DNA of 64,000 nucleotides from Herbiconiux solani NBRC 106740 (GTDB taxonomy: Bacteria; Actinomycetota; Actinomycetes; Actinomycetales; Microbacteriaceae), in assembly GCF_001571005.1 (NCBI RefSeq), contig NZ_BCST01000005.1, positions 248,001-312,000 on the forward strand, written 5' to 3'. Shown here piece by piece: positions 17,205-27,076 of the stretch. The notes beneath the pieces were generated by a model. The model saw only the letters and a list, made by a program, of their open reading frames with translations, was not told where the DNA came from and made no database searches. How positions within the stretch are numbered: position 1 is the first letter of the stretch; every line of letters begins with the position of its first letter. The position numbers and the translations under genes were made by a program.

Positions 17205-17915
17205 GTGGAAGAGGATCCGCGCCGCGTGCGCTACGAGACCGCCACGAGCATCCCGCTCGTCACCCTGTCGATCGTGTTCATCGCCGCCTACTCCGTTCAG
17301 GTGCTCGACACGCACCTGCCGGCCGAGGCGCGCCTCGCCCTGACGATCGTGATCATCGTGATCTGGGTCGTGTTCGCCGTCGACTACCTAATCCGACTGC
17401 TGCTCTCGCCGAACCGAAGGGCCTACTTCAAGGCCACCCTCCGCGAGCTGCTCTCGGTCGTGATCCCGGTGTTCCGTCCGTTCCTCCTGCTCAGCCATCT
17501 CAAGCAGATCCCGTTCTTCCGGTCGCGGAGCGGCGCATCCGTGCGCACGACCGTCGTCATCCACGCAGCCTTGTTCGTCATCCTCTTCGTCTACTCGATC
17601 TCGCTGGCGGTGCTCGCGGTCGAACGGGATGCACCGGGTGCGACCATCACGAACTTCGGCGATGCGATCTGGTGGGCCTGCGTCACGGTCGCGACGGTGG
17701 GCTACGGCGACGTCTACCCGGTGACCGCGTTCGGCCGGCTGCTCGCCGTCATCCTGATGGCCGGGGGCGTCGCGATCGTGGGCATCGCGACGGCGACCAT
17801 CGTCTCGTACCTCGGCGAGCGCATCTCGCACCGCCGGCACGAGGACCCGTCGGCCGAGCGGCACGACCAGATGGAGGCCGAGCGGCGCGACCAGGCCGTC
17901 GCCGAGCCGGCATGA
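17205..17915 (+). CDS. Kch-type potassium channel
   Basis: Ion channel protein, 236 aa. The pore helix and selectivity filter read [17 protein letters not shown] (about 151-167), diagnostic of K+ channels. Hydrophobic segments before it resemble a voltage-sensor-like S1-S4 ([39 protein letters not shown]) but the S4 charges are sparse. The cytoplasmic tail is Glu/Arg/His-rich and short, with no RCK domain. The GTG start at 17205 has GGGGGA upstream. Confidence 0.88.
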   Translation: MEEDPRRVRYETATSIPLVTLSIVFIAAYSVQVLDTHLPAEARLALTIVIIVIWVVFAVDYLIRLLLSPNRRAYFKATLRELLSVVIPVFRPFLLLSHLKQIPFFRSRSGASVRTTVVIHAALFVILFVYSISLAVLAVERDAPGATITNFGDAIWWACVTVATVGYGDVYPVTAFGRLLAVILMAGGVAIVGIATATIVSYLGERISHRRHEDPSAERHDQMEAERRDQAVAEPA

Positions 17916-18103
17916 CCAGGCAGTCGCCGAGCAACGCGACCGGTCCGTGGCCGAGCCGGCCGACCCGTCGCCAGAACGTCACCAGAACTGAGCGACTCGC
18001 GGGCGTAAGTTCGCCTTCCGTTCAGATTCGCGTGCTTGAGTCGTCTCAGCACCACGGACGGGCGGCGACCCCGGCGCCCGCACCTCATCCGAATGGAAGT
18101 CCT

Positions 18104-19048
18104 GTGACTATCAGAACGGCCGAGTACCCGAGGCCGAACCATTTCCTCCTGCACCTGAGCGACACGCATCTGCTCGCGGGGGGCCGCAAACTCTACGGCA
18201 GCGTTGACAGCGAGACCCACCTGCGCCAGGTCTTCGACGAGCTCGAGGCCTCGGGAGGCCGCCCGGAGGCGATCGTGTTCACCGGCGATCTCGCCGACAA
18301 GGGCGAACCGGATGCCTACGCCCGGCTCCGCGCGATCGTCGAGCCGGCCGCCGCGCGGCTCGGTGCCCAGGTGATCTGGGTGATGGGCAACCACGACGAC
18401 CGGGCCTCGTTCCGTGAGGGGTTGCTGGGCGAGATGGCCACCGACCGAGCGGTCGACCGGGTCTACGACGTCAACGGGCTGCGGGTCATCACGCTCGACT
18501 CCACCGTGCCGGGACACCACCACGGCGAGGTCACCGGCGACCAGCTCGACTGGCTGGCCGAGGAGCTCGCCTTCCCCGCCCCGCACGGCACCATCCTCGC
18601 CATGCATCACCCGCCCGTGCCGAGCGTGCTCGACCTCGCCGTCGCCGTGGAGCTCCGCGACCAGCGCGGCCTCGCCGAGGTGCTCGAGGGCTCGGACGTG
18701 CGCTCGATCATCGCCGGGCACCTGCACTACTCGACCACGGCGACCTTCGCGGGCATCCCCGTCTCGGTGGCCTCGGCCACCTGCTACACGCAGGACCTCT
18801 TCGTCGAGGCGGGCGGCACCAAGCCCCGCGCCGGGGCGCAGGCGTTCAACCTGGTGCACGTCTACGAGAACACGGTGCTGCACTCGGTGGTGCCGGTGGG
18901 CACCTACCCGACGCTCGACTACGTGTCGGCCGAGGAGACCCGCCGCCGCCTGCTCGCGCAGGGCGTCGTCATCGCCGACGCGGTCAGCTCGCGGGTATCG
19001 CCAGAGCCGCCGATGACGATGCCGATCCTTCTGCCGTCGGGGGTGTGA
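18104..19048 (+). CDS. Metallophosphoesterase, CpdA-like cyclic nucleotide phosphodiesterase family
   Basis: Calcineurin-like phosphoesterase, 314 aa. Metal-binding blocks appear in order: [29 protein letters not shown] and GHLHYS. The [14 protein letters not shown] and [13 protein letters not shown] forms resemble class III cAMP phosphodiesterases (CpdA, Rv0805). Start is the GTG at 18104 behind GGAAG; an ATG just upstream hits a stop after four codons. The 3' end overlaps the convergent Stealth gene by 65 bp. Confidence 0.82.
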   Translation: MTIRTAEYPRPNHFLLHLSDTHLLAGGRKLYGSVDSETHLRQVFDELEASGGRPEAIVFTGDLADKGEPDAYARLRAIVEPAAARLGAQVIWVMGNHDDRASFREGLLGEMATDRAVDRVYDVNGLRVITLDSTVPGHHHGEVTGDQLDWLAEELAFPAPHGTILAMHHPPVPSVLDLAVAVELRDQRGLAEVLEGSDVRSIIAGHLHYSTTATFAGIPVSVASATCYTQDLFVEAGGTKPRAGAQAFNLVHVYENTVLHSVVPVGTYPTLDYVSAEETRRRLLAQGVVIADAVSSRVSPEPPMTMPILLPSGV

Positions 19049-20645
19049 TCGACGCCCGGCCCTCGGGTCCGGTGTCGACCCCGTCGGCCACCGTCTTCTC
19101 CCACGGGGCGGGGAACGGGAAGTAGCGTTCCAGGAACGAGATCACGGCGCTCGTGCGCGTCTCGACGCTGATCTCGGGCTTCGAGCCGTCGTTCAGGCAG
19201 AACATGTCCATCGACCGCTTCTTCAGCAGCGTGTCCATCTCCTTCAGCGAGGTGGCCAGCGTGGTCTCGATGTACTTGACCCGCGCATCCGTCTGCACCA
19301 CTGCACGCCCGGTCATCAGACCGTAGTAGTGGTACAGCGAGTTGGTGACCGAGATGTCGGTCGCCGATCGGAACGGGCTCGCCGTGGTGCGGGCGAACTC
19401 GGCCGAGAACTCGCGTTCCATCTCGAAGAGCACGCTCTTCCGGAGCGGTGCGGCGCAGTGCTCGAGGTGCCGGGTGGTGATGCGCCCGAAGCGCTGCTGC
19501 AGCAGTTCGCGGTTGACCCGGGCCGCGTTCTCGAAGCCGCTGCGGTGCACGGCGTTCTGCCCGAGCCCGATGCGGGTCTCGGCCTCGACGAACTTCGAGA
19601 TGCCGCCGGGCGAGAAGAACAGGTCCGGCCGCACGGGGCGCCCGAAGAACATGTCGTCGTTGGAGTAGAGGAAGTGCTCCGAGATGCCCGGGATGCGGTG
19701 CAGCTGCGCCTCGACGGCGTGCGAATTGTGCGTCGGCAGGTCGCTCAGGTCCTTGAAGAACTTCTCGCTCGGCATGATCGTGACCCGGGGGTCGTCGGCG
19801 AGCCACGCCGGGCGCGGGGAATCGGTCGCGATGAAGATGCGGCGCACCCAGGGCGCGAACATGTACACGCTCCGGAGCGCGTACTTCAGCTCGTCGATCT
19901 GCCGGTAGCGGGCCTCGGAGTCGTCACCGTCGCCGACGACGTAGCTCGCCATGCGCTTGGCGCGGGCGCGCTGGAACTCGATGGCGGTGCCGTCGACCCA
20001 GGAGAAGACCAGGTCGATGTCGAAGTCGACGTCGCTCGCGAGCTGGTCGAACATGCCCTCGATCGTCTTCCAGGTGCGGCCGTAGAGGTCGACGGTCGTC
20101 TCGACCACCTCGTCGACCGGGATGGTGACCCGGGTGAGCGAGTTCTCGACCGGCGTCTCGACCACGTCGCCGTTGCGGCGCCAGAACTCGAGCTGCACGG
20201 CCATGCCGGCCCCGTAGCGCAGGCGGCCGATCGGCTCGATGCGCGGCCGGTACAGGCGCATGACGCGCGCCTTCGGGTCGCGGGCGAGCTTGCCGTCGGC
20301 GACGAGCAGCGCCGGGGCGCCGGGGGCTTTGGAGTAGAAGGGCTCGCCGGCCATGCTCTCGAGCAGGGCGGCGCGGGCGCGCTTGCGGTGCTTCCAGTGC
20401 ACCGCGAGCACGGGCCGGTCGTCGTTGCCGCGCACGAGCAGGAAGGGCACGTTCGCCGCGTCGAAGGCGTCGGCGATGAAGAGGAGGTCTTCGATCATCG
20501 ACTCACGCGGTGTCGCGTGGCCGTTGAGAAGGGTCAGCTGGCCTTTGCGGAGGACGAGGTCGTTGCGATCGAGAGCGATCGGATGCGTCGTCGCCGAACG
20601 GAGGACCGTTTCGAGGTGGGGGGCTCCTGGTACGTCATTGGTCAA
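18984..20645 (-). CDS. Stealth-family capsular polysaccharide phosphotransferase
   Basis: Hexose-1-phosphoryltransferase-like protein, 553 aa. Stealth blocks are visible: CR1 [11 protein letters not shown] (209-219), CR2 from [14 protein letters not shown] to [14 protein letters not shown] (246-336), a CR3-like stretch after it, and CR4 around MFCLND. Family members join sugar phosphates in capsule or wall teichoic-type polymers and are shared with animal GlcNAc-phosphotransferase. The first 200 residues are a non-conserved N-terminal extension. Standing alone rather than in a capsule cluster, its polymer is unknown; the GT2 gene 3 kb away is the nearest glycan gene. The Ser/Ala-rich C-terminus overlaps the phosphoesterase gene. 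Confidence 0.88.
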   Translation of the reverse strand: MTNDVPGAPHLETVLRSATTHPIALDRNDLVLRKGQLTLLNGHATPRESMIEDLLFIADAFDAANVPFLLVRGNDDRPVLAVHWKHRKRARAALLESMAGEPFYSKAPGAPALLVADGKLARDPKARVMRLYRPRIEPIGRLRYGAGMAVQLEFWRRNGDVVETPVENSLTRVTIPVDEVVETTVDLYGRTWKTIEGMFDQLASDVDFDIDLVFSWVDGTAIEFQRARAKRMASYVVGDGDDSEARYRQIDELKYALRSVYMFAPWVRRIFIATDSPRPAWLADDPRVTIMPSEKFFKDLSDLPTHNSHAVEAQLHRIPGISEHFLYSNDDMFFGRPVRPDLFFSPGGISKFVEAETRIGLGQNAVHRSGFENAARVNRELLQQRFGRITTRHLEHCAAPLRKSVLFEMEREFSAEFARTTASPFRSATDISVTNSLYHYYGLMTGRAVVQTDARVKYIETTLATSLKEMDTLLKKRSMDMFCLNDGSKPEISVETRTSAVISFLERYFPFPAPWEKTVADGVDTGPEGRASITPPTAEGSASSSAALAIPAS

Positions 20646-20757
20646 AGTCGCCTCCTTGTCGATGGTGCGGGTGCGTGATGCCCTCGAGGGGCGCGTGCGG
20701 GGGATCTCCTGCCGTCGTCGCCAGTCGCCCTACTTTACGCCCTCTCCCTGGGACTCC

Positions 20758-20823
20758 GTCCGGGGTTCGTCCGGGGTTCGGAACGGGGTTCGTCCGGGGT
20801 TCGGAACGGGGTTCGGAACGGGG
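20758..20823. repeat. Minisatellite of 11-12 bp units
   Basis: Six consecutive units: GTCCGGGGTTC (A) and GGAACGGGGTTC (B) in the order A-A-B-A-B-B, the last incomplete. It lies between the divergent Stealth and dioxygenase-like genes. Copy number is likely to vary between strains. Confidence 0.8.
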
Positions 20824-20856
20824 CGGGACCTTCGTCCTGGTGGGGCCGAGAGGGTC

Positions 20857-20875
20857 CAGTGTTAGCCTTGCCTAA
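20857..20875 (+). promoter_or_regulatory. DtxR/IdeR-like iron box
   Basis: CAGTGTTAGCCTTGCCTAA matches 13 of 19 positions of the TTAGGTTAGCCTAACCTAA iron-box consensus, with the GTTAGCCT and CCTAA blocks intact. It ends 52 bp upstream of the dioxygenase-like gene, a fitting place for iron-dependent repression. Confidence 0.5.
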
Positions 20876-20927
20876 GCCGGGCATGTAACAACGCGCTTGC
20901 CCTTGTCCTGAAGGGGCCCACTTCCCG

Positions 20928-21707
20928 ATGAGCTACATCCGTTCGAAAGCCTTCGACGAGACCGGCTACGTCGTTCTCGACTCCTATGACCAGGCCGCGG
21001 ATCCCGCGGAGTGGCGGGATCTCGAGTACGTCGACTGGAAGTCCTCCGGCGACACCCGCTTCGCGCCCCTCGCGAGCGCGTTCGGCGAGATGGAGTGCAA
21101 CGGGTTCTGGAATCACACCCCGCCCCGCACCGACAAGGACGGCGTCTGGGTGCAGGCGAACGTCGAGAAGGCGCCCATCCTCAAGGCCCGCGCCGAGGAG
21201 CCCGGTGCCAACATCGGCCGCTGCCGTGTGATCGAGCTGCAGCCGAACACGTACTCCGAGGCGCTCTACAACCTCCACCAGGACGACAACAACCGCCTGA
21301 ACCCGGATGGCACGGGCTGGATCGTGCGCGGCTTCTTCAACCTCTCGGACGACCCGGAGTCGTTCCTGATCCTCCGCGAAGACCGCTTCGACCCCGACAC
21401 CGAGGTGCGCATCGCCCTCGCCGCGGGCACCCAGGTGATCGTCGACACGCAGCGCTTCTGGCACGCGGTCTGGCAGAAGGGGCCCGAGCCCCGCTACTGC
21501 CTCATCACCTCGTGGGAGTCCGGTCCCGAGCTCGACGCCTACATCGACGCCAAGCACGGCGACCCGCACTACGCGACGGTGCCGCTCGACCCCGGCTTCG
21601 TCGACCACGCGCAGGCCGAGGTGCGCCGTCGGCTCGCCGAGCGTGCCGCCATCCTCGCCGCCAAGGGCAAGGCCGGGTTCGGCGGCTCGCGCGACCCCGA
21701 GGCCTGA
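20928..21707 (+). CDS. Uncharacterised protein with 2OG/Fe(II)-dioxygenase-like motif
   Basis: Cytosolic protein of 259 aa with no family I can name firmly. NLHQDDNN (about 117-124) has the HxD iron-ligand pattern, and QRFWHAVW (about 176-183) could give the distal His, with Arg in PEPRYCLITSW as the 2-oxoglutarate anchor. The spacing of about 60 residues fits a double-stranded beta-helix dioxygenase. Together with the iron box upstream this suggests an iron-linked oxygenase or iron-responsive protein; function is inference. The C-terminal 40 residues are a charged helix. A weak ribosome site (GAAGGGG) lies about 15 nt upstream. Confidence 0.6.
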   Translation: MSYIRSKAFDETGYVVLDSYDQAADPAEWRDLEYVDWKSSGDTRFAPLASAFGEMECNGFWNHTPPRTDKDGVWVQANVEKAPILKARAEEPGANIGRCRVIELQPNTYSEALYNLHQDDNNRLNPDGTGWIVRGFFNLSDDPESFLILREDRFDPDTEVRIALAAGTQVIVDTQRFWHAVWQKGPEPRYCLITSWESGPELDAYIDAKHGDPHYATVPLDPGFVDHAQAEVRRRLAERAAILAAKGKAGFGGSRDPEA

Positions 21708-21765
21708 GCTCCTGGGCGCCGGCGCTGACGGGCGACCGGGCGTGAGGCTGGGCGCGGGTCCGGGC

Positions 21766-23277
21766 GTGAGTGCGGCGACCGGCGACTCCGCCGCTGAGCG
21801 CCAGCGCGCGCTGTTGCGGGCGACCCAGCTCGTCTCGCGCCAGATCGAGCTGCCCGTGCTGCTGCAGGGGATCGTGGATGCGGCCGTCGAGCTCGTCGAC
21901 GCCCGGTACGGCGCGATCGGCGTGATCGCGCCGCACGGCGGCCTCGAGCGGTTCATCGCGGTCGGCCTGACGCCGGAGGAACGGGCCGCGATCGGCCCAC
22001 TGCCGGAGGGCCACGGGCTGCTCGGGGCGCTGATCGAGGATCCGCGGCCGATCCGGCTCGACCGTCTCTCCGACGACCCGCGCTCCTCGGGCTTCCCGGC
22101 GGGGCATCCGGCGATGGACGGCTTCCTCGGCGTGCCGGTGCGCGTCGGCGACCAGGTCTTCGGCAACCTCTACCTCACCGAGAAGCGCCAGGGCCCGTTC
22201 ACCGAGGAGGACACCGAGCTGGTCGGGGCCCTCGCCGCGACCGCCGGTGCCGCGATCGAGAACGCGCGCCTGCTGGCGGATGCACGGATGCGGGAGGCCT
22301 GGATGACGGCGTCGGCCGAGATCGCCGAGGCCATCCTGTCGCACGCCCGCGGGGACGCGTTGCGGCTGCTCGCCGAGCGGGTGGCGCAGGTGGCGGAGGC
22401 GGAGCGGGTCGAGGTCGTCGCGGTCGCGGATGAGGTCGGCCCGGTCGAGGCTGCTCGCGAACCGGGCGCGCGCGGAGGCGCCGTGCTCGCGGTGCCGCTC
22501 ACCGCATCCGGAACCGGCCGCGACGAGCTCGTGATCACCCGGGCGCCCGGCAGCCCCGCCTTCACCGCCGAGGAGGAGGCCATCGCCCGCGACCTCGCGG
22601 CCCGCGCCGGCGTCGCCCTCGAACTGGCGCGGGCGCGCGAGGTGCAGCAGCGTGCGCTCCTGATCGAAGACCGCGGGCGCATCTCGCGCGACCTGCACGA
22701 CCACGTGGTGCAGCAGCTGTTCGGCACCGGGATGCAGCTGCAGAGCCTGGTGCGCCGGCTCGGCACGGGCGACACGGAGGACGCGGCCGACACCGTCTCG
22801 AACGCGGTGGGGCGGATCGACGAGTCGATCGCGCAGATCCGCACGGTGATCTTCGCCCTGGAGTCGTCGGGGGCGACGGAGACCGCGAGCGTGCGGCGCC
22901 GCATCCTGGACCTCGTCGAGGAGGCCTCGGCCGGGCTGGTGCGCCGGCCGGGCGTGAGCTTCGCCGGGCCGGTCGACCTGGTCGTGACCGGGCCGCTCGC
23001 CGACGACGTGGCCGCCGTGGTGCGCGAGGGGATCACGAACGTCGTGAAACACGCCTCGGCCAGCCGGGTCTCGGTCGTGCTCTCGGCCGCCGAGGGCCGG
23101 GTCACGGTGGTGGTTCGGGATGACGGCATCGGCATCCCCGAGGAAGGCAGGAGGAGCGGATTGCGGAACCTCGAACGACGGGCGCTCGACAACGGCGGAG
23201 GGTTCAGGATCGTCTCGGCACCTGGTGAGACGACCGTGACCTGGACGGCGCCCTACCCCGAGGGGCCCGTGCTGTGA
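21766..23277 (+). CDS. GAF-domain sensor histidine kinase (DevS/NarL-partner type)
   Basis: Sensor kinase, 503 aa: GAF 1 about 29-170, a second GAF-like region about 185-290, then HisKA_3 with [16 protein letters not shown] (phospho-acceptor His311) and a HATPase with [10 protein letters not shown] (N box) and DDGIGIP. No membrane segment, so it senses a cytosolic signal. Domain order resembles DevS/DosT, but no heme-binding residue can be assigned. Start is uncertain: GTG 21766 is used, GTG 21742 is equally possible. It overlaps the response regulator gene by 4 nt (GTGA). Confidence 0.87.
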   Translation: MSAATGDSAAERQRALLRATQLVSRQIELPVLLQGIVDAAVELVDARYGAIGVIAPHGGLERFIAVGLTPEERAAIGPLPEGHGLLGALIEDPRPIRLDRLSDDPRSSGFPAGHPAMDGFLGVPVRVGDQVFGNLYLTEKRQGPFTEEDTELVGALAATAGAAIENARLLADARMREAWMTASAEIAEAILSHARGDALRLLAERVAQVAEAERVEVVAVADEVGPVEAAREPGARGGAVLAVPLTASGTGRDELVITRAPGSPAFTAEEEAIARDLAARAGVALELARAREVQQRALLIEDRGRISRDLHDHVVQQLFGTGMQLQSLVRRLGTGDTEDAADTVSNAVGRIDESIAQIRTVIFALESSGATETASVRRRILDLVEEASAGLVRRPGVSFAGPVDLVVTGPLADDVAAVVREGITNVVKHASASRVSVVLSAAEGRVTVVVRDDGIGIPEEGRRSGLRNLERRALDNGGGFRIVSAPGETTVTWTAPYPEGPVL

Positions 23278-23933
23278 GCGACTCCCCCGCCCCGATCCGG
23301 CTGTTCCTGGTCGACGACCACGAGATCGTGCGCCGCGGCGTCGCCGAGCTGCTCGGCGCCGAACCCGACCTCGAGGTCGTCGGCGAGGCCGGCACCGTGG
23401 CCGACGCGCTCGCCCGGATCGCGGCCACGCAGCCCGATGTGGCCCTACTCGACGTGCGGTTGCCGGACGGCAGCGGGATCGACCTCTGCCGGGACGTGCT
23501 CTCGCGCTTCCCCGGCGTGCGCTGCCTGATGCTCACGGCCTACGACGACGACGACGCGCTGTTCTCGGCGGTCGTCGCCGGTGCATCCGGGTACGTGCTG
23601 AAAGACGTCAGGGGCACGCGGCTCGCCGACGCCGTGCGGGCCGTGGCCGCGGGCCGTTCGCTGATCGACCCCGCCCTGGGGCGCCGGGTGACCGAGCGGA
23701 TGCGCGCGGGCGGCGACCCCGCGTCGGAGGATCCGCGGCTCGGGTCGCTGGGGCTGCGGGAGCGGCAGATCCTCTCGCTGATCGCCGACGGACTGACGAA
23801 CCGGCGGATCGGCGAGGAGCTCGGGCTGGCCGAGAAGACCGTGAAGAACTACGTCTCGTCGCTCTTGGCGAAGCTGGGGCTCGAGCGGCGCACGCAGGCG
23901 GCGGTGTTCGCGCTGAAGGACAAGCGGCCGTAG
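23274..23933 (+). CDS. NarL/LuxR-family response regulator
   Basis: 219 aa: receiver domain with acidic pair Asp14-Asp15, phospho-acceptor Asp60 ([12 protein letters not shown]) and YVLKD Lys near 112; C-terminal GerE helix-turn-helix with [23 protein letters not shown] and the [13 protein letters not shown] recognition helix. It is coupled by a GTGA overlap to the preceding GAF kinase, forming a DevSR-like pair. Target genes are not evident; the adjacent dioxygenase-like gene is a candidate. Confidence 0.92.
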   Translation: MSDSPAPIRLFLVDDHEIVRRGVAELLGAEPDLEVVGEAGTVADALARIAATQPDVALLDVRLPDGSGIDLCRDVLSRFPGVRCLMLTAYDDDDALFSAVVAGASGYVLKDVRGTRLADAVRAVAAGRSLIDPALGRRVTERMRAGGDPASEDPRLGSLGLRERQILSLIADGLTNRRIGEELGLAEKTVKNYVSSLLAKLGLERRTQAAVFALKDKRP

Positions 23934-24015
23934 GTTCGGGGCCTGTGTCGGGGCCTTTTCGCGTCGTGGGGGCAGTCCGGGGCCGGATGTCGGGGGCCGG
24001 CCCTATCGTGAGGGG

Positions 24016-25350
24016 ATGGCCACGAAATCCACGAACGCGTACCGCTGCACCGAGTGCGGCTGGCAGACGGCGAAGTGGGTGGGCCGCTGCGGCGAGTGCC
24101 AGTCGTGGGGCACCGTGGTCTCGGCGGCCGAGAACGAGGGCATCACTCGAGCGGTGCGGGCAACCGTGCTCGACTCGGCGCGGATCGCGAGGCCGATCAC
24201 CGAGATCTCCTCCGACGTCGCCGCCCACTGGGCGACCGGCATCGGCGAGTTCGACCGCGTGCTCGGCGGCGGGCTGGTGCCGGGCGCAGCCATCCTGCTC
24301 TCGGGCGAGCCCGGGGTCGGCAAGTCGACGCTCCTGCTCGAGGTCGCCGCGAAGGCCGCCGAGGAGCACCTCCGGGTGCTCTACGTCTCGGCCGAGGAGT
24401 CGGTCTCGCAGGTCAAGCTGCGCGCCGAGCGCACGCACTCGCTCTCCCCCACGCTGATGCTGGCCGCCGAGACCGATCTCGCGACCGTGCTCGGCCAGAT
24501 CGACGCCGTGCAGCCGCACCTGGTCATCGTCGACTCGGTGCAGACGGTGTCGTCGGCCTCGCTCGACTCGGCCGCGGGCTCGCCGACGCAGGTGCGCGAG
24601 GTCGCGTCCTCGCTCATCCGGGTCGCGAAGGAGCGGTCGCTGCCCGTGCTGCTCGTCGGGCACGTGACGAAGGACGGCTCGATCGCGGGGCCCCGCGTGC
24701 TCGAGCACCTGGTCGACGTCGTCTGCCAGTTCGAGGGCGACCGGCAGACCTCGCTGCGGTTCGTGCGGGCGCTCAAGAACCGGTTCGGGCCGACGGATGA
24801 GGTCGGCTGCTTCGAGATGACCTCGGACGGGATCTCGGAGGTGCCCGACCCGAGCGGCCTGTTCCTCTCCCGTGGCAGCGACGCCGTCTCGGGCACCTGC
24901 GTGACCGTGGCGCTCGAGGGTCGGCGCGCCCTCCCGGTCGAGGTGCAGGCGCTCGTGGTGTCGACGCCGTCGCCGAACCCCCGGCGGGTGACGAACGGGG
25001 TCGACTCCTCACGGGTGGCGATGATCCTGGCGGTGCTCGAGCGCCGGGCGCGCATCAAGCTCAGCGAGCAGGACGTGTACGTCTCGACGGTCGGCGGGGT
25101 TAAGCTCACCGAGCCCGGGGCCGACCTGGCGATCGCGCTCGCGCTGGCCTCGGCGGCCAACGACCGGCCGCTGCCGCACGACCTCGCGGCCTTCGGCGAG
25201 ATATCGCTGGCGGGCGAGGTGCGTCCCGTCTCCTCGTCCCGGGTGCGGGCCTCGGAGGCCCGCCGCCTCGGTTTCACGACGATCCTCGACGACGAGTCCC
25301 GCCAGCTCGTCCGGGCCCTCGGCCGCGCCTTCGCCGACCCCGCCCGCTAG
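24016..25350 (+). CDS. radA: DNA repair protein RadA
   Basis: RadA/Sms recombination ATPase that drives branch migration, 444 aa, full length. Zinc finger Cys11, Cys14, Cys25, Cys28 (CTEC...CGEC); Walker A GEPGVGKST (97-105); RadA-specific KNRFG at 254-258; Lon-like C-terminal domain. It is preceded by a non-coding gap of about 80 bp after the response regulator and followed by a long hairpin repeat. Confidence 0.97.
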   Translation: MATKSTNAYRCTECGWQTAKWVGRCGECQSWGTVVSAAENEGITRAVRATVLDSARIARPITEISSDVAAHWATGIGEFDRVLGGGLVPGAAILLSGEPGVGKSTLLLEVAAKAAEEHLRVLYVSAEESVSQVKLRAERTHSLSPTLMLAAETDLATVLGQIDAVQPHLVIVDSVQTVSSASLDSAAGSPTQVREVASSLIRVAKERSLPVLLVGHVTKDGSIAGPRVLEHLVDVVCQFEGDRQTSLRFVRALKNRFGPTDEVGCFEMTSDGISEVPDPSGLFLSRGSDAVSGTCVTVALEGRRALPVEVQALVVSTPSPNPRRVTNGVDSSRVAMILAVLERRARIKLSEQDVYVSTVGGVKLTEPGADLAIALALASAANDRPLPHDLAAFGEISLAGEVRPVSSSRVRASEARRLGFTTILDDESRQLVRALGRAFADPAR

Positions 25351-25362
25351 CGCCCCGCCCCG

Positions 25363-25435
25363 AAGGTCCTCGACCCGTCACTTGTTGTCGCTAAACGGGG
25401 TGGATAGCGACAACAACTGACGGGTCGAGGACCTT
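25363..25435. repeat. Palindromic intergenic repeat, copy 1
   Basis: Arms 25363-25393 and 25405-25435 are 31-bp inverted repeats with one mismatch around an 11-nt loop, beginning AAGGTCCTCGACCCGTCA. It lies between the convergent radA and carboxylesterase genes. A diverged second copy follows clpC (37458-37518), so this is a dispersed REP-like element as well as a probable terminator. Confidence 0.8.
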
Positions 25436-25481
25436 GGGTGAGCGGGCGGGACGGACGGCGCGCCCGGGCGGCGGGCGCGGG

Positions 25482-27047
25482 TCAGATGTGGGGGACGAAG
25501 GACTGCCAGGCGCGACGGCGGGAGGCACGCGGGTCGGACTCGACCCGGTCGGCGACGTCGATGATCAGGGTCTCGCGCGTGGCCTCGTCGTAGGCGGGCC
25601 AGAGCGAGGCGTCGACGCGGCCGTCGTGGGCGAAGGCGAGCCAGTGCGCGCGCATCCGCCGGCTGGTGCGGAGGAAGTCGCGCCGCCCGCCGAGCGAGGT
25701 CATCGTGCGGCCGAACCACCCGTCCATCCGGTCGAACACCGCGTAGAGGTCGAGCCCGTGGGTCGCGTCGAAGCCGGCCAGCCGCACGAGCCGCGGCGCG
25801 ATGTCGAACCGGTAGAAGTGCACCGGGGCGAACCGCGAGTGCCGCTCGGCGACCTTCACGGTCGGGTACCAGAACGCGTAGTCGCCGCCGAAGTCGGCCG
25901 CCGGCCGCTTCGCCGGGATCCCCGGGTACTCGGCCGTGATCGCCTTCCGAGCCCCCTTCTTGGTGCGCGCGAAGATGGCCCGGATGCGCTTCGGCGTCGT
26001 CGCGAGGATGTCGAGCCGCCCGGTGAACAGCGACCCCTCCCGGTCGTTGGTGCCGATGATCAGCGGCACCCGCGCCGCGCGCCCCTCCTTGAACGCGTCG
26101 AGCGGGCGCTCGGGCAGCAGCTCGCCGTCGATGACCGGTGAGAGTGCGATGGTGCCGGGATGCGCATCCGGGGTTCGGAGGGTCAGCGTCACGGCCGCAC
26201 TCACCAGCGCCTCGGCGTCGGCACCGGCCAGCAGCGCGCCGGCGACGTCGTCCGAGGTGGAGTCGACGCCGTCGGTGTCGATCGACTCGGAGAGCAGCTC
26301 GACGAACTCCTCGGCCCAGACCGCGGTGACGTCGGGCGGGTAGATCGCGTTCGCGGGCGAGCTCTGCGCGATCGCCCGGTCGAACAGTCCGTGGGCCGAG
26401 GGCGTCGCCATGAGCGTGGTCACCGCGTTGCCGCCCGCCGACTCGCCGAACACGGTCACGTTGCCGGGGTCTCCCCCGAACGCCTCGATGTTCTCGCGCA
26501 CCCAGCGCAACGCCGCCACCTGGTCGCGGAGCCCCAGGTTCGACTCGATCGGCCGCTCGGCCGTGCTGTACCGGGTGAAGTCGAGGTAGCCGAGGGCACC
26601 GAGCCGGTAGTTGAAGCTCACGTAGACGACGTCGCCCTCGCGCACGAAGGCTTCGCCGTTCTGCGGGTGCTCGGCCGAGGATCCGACGCTGTACGCCCCG
26701 CCGTGGATGAACACCATGACCGGCCGCAGACCGGCGGTTCCGGTGCCCGCGTTCCGCAGCACGTTGACCGTCAGGCAGTCCTCCGACATCGGCGTGCTGC
26801 GCGCCACCCCGATGAAGTTGCCGTCGCGCGACTGCATCGCGACGGGCCCGAACTCGCGCGCATCCCGAACCCCGGTCCAGGGCACGACAGGCCGCGGGGC
26901 GCGGAACCGCAGCTCCCCCACCGGCGGAGCGGCGAAGGGGATGCCCCGCCAGGCCACCATGCCGTCGCGCCCACCACCCAGGAGGATGCCACGCACGGTT
27001 CCACCGTCGACGGCGATCTCGAGAGGGTCGTCGGGCTGAGCGGTCAC
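25482..27047 (-). CDS. Type B carboxylesterase
   Basis: Carboxylesterase/lipase family, 521 aa. Oxyanion-hole HGGAYSVGS (about 115), EDCLTVNVL signature (about 89-97) and nucleophile elbow TVFGESAGGN (Ser about 200). No signal peptide, so cytosolic. It would hydrolyse carboxylic esters, possibly xenobiotic; p-nitrobenzyl-esterase-like. The GTG start at 27047 is 29 bp downstream of the DUF-like membrane protein gene on the same strand. Confidence 0.9.
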   Translation of the reverse strand: MTAQPDDPLEIAVDGGTVRGILLGGGRDGMVAWRGIPFAAPPVGELRFRAPRPVVPWTGVRDAREFGPVAMQSRDGNFIGVARSTPMSEDCLTVNVLRNAGTGTAGLRPVMVFIHGGAYSVGSSAEHPQNGEAFVREGDVVYVSFNYRLGALGYLDFTRYSTAERPIESNLGLRDQVAALRWVRENIEAFGGDPGNVTVFGESAGGNAVTTLMATPSAHGLFDRAIAQSSPANAIYPPDVTAVWAEEFVELLSESIDTDGVDSTSDDVAGALLAGADAEALVSAAVTLTLRTPDAHPGTIALSPVIDGELLPERPLDAFKEGRAARVPLIIGTNDREGSLFTGRLDILATTPKRIRAIFARTKKGARKAITAEYPGIPAKRPAADFGGDYAFWYPTVKVAERHSRFAPVHFYRFDIAPRLVRLAGFDATHGLDLYAVFDRMDGWFGRTMTSLGGRRDFLRTSRRMRAHWLAFAHDGRVDASLWPAYDEATRETLIIDVADRVESDPRASRRRAWQSFVPHI

Positions 27048-27076
27048 GTCCGAATGCTAGCCCGGACGGCTGGCGA

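Noticed and set aside
20758-20823. Short repeats considered as a CRISPR array
   Set aside because: Units are contiguous 11-12 bp copies without unique spacers and no cas genes are nearby.
25394-25404. The radA-side palindrome as an attachment site or transposon end
   Set aside because: No transposase, integrase or target duplication is visible; a REP-like or terminator role is simpler.
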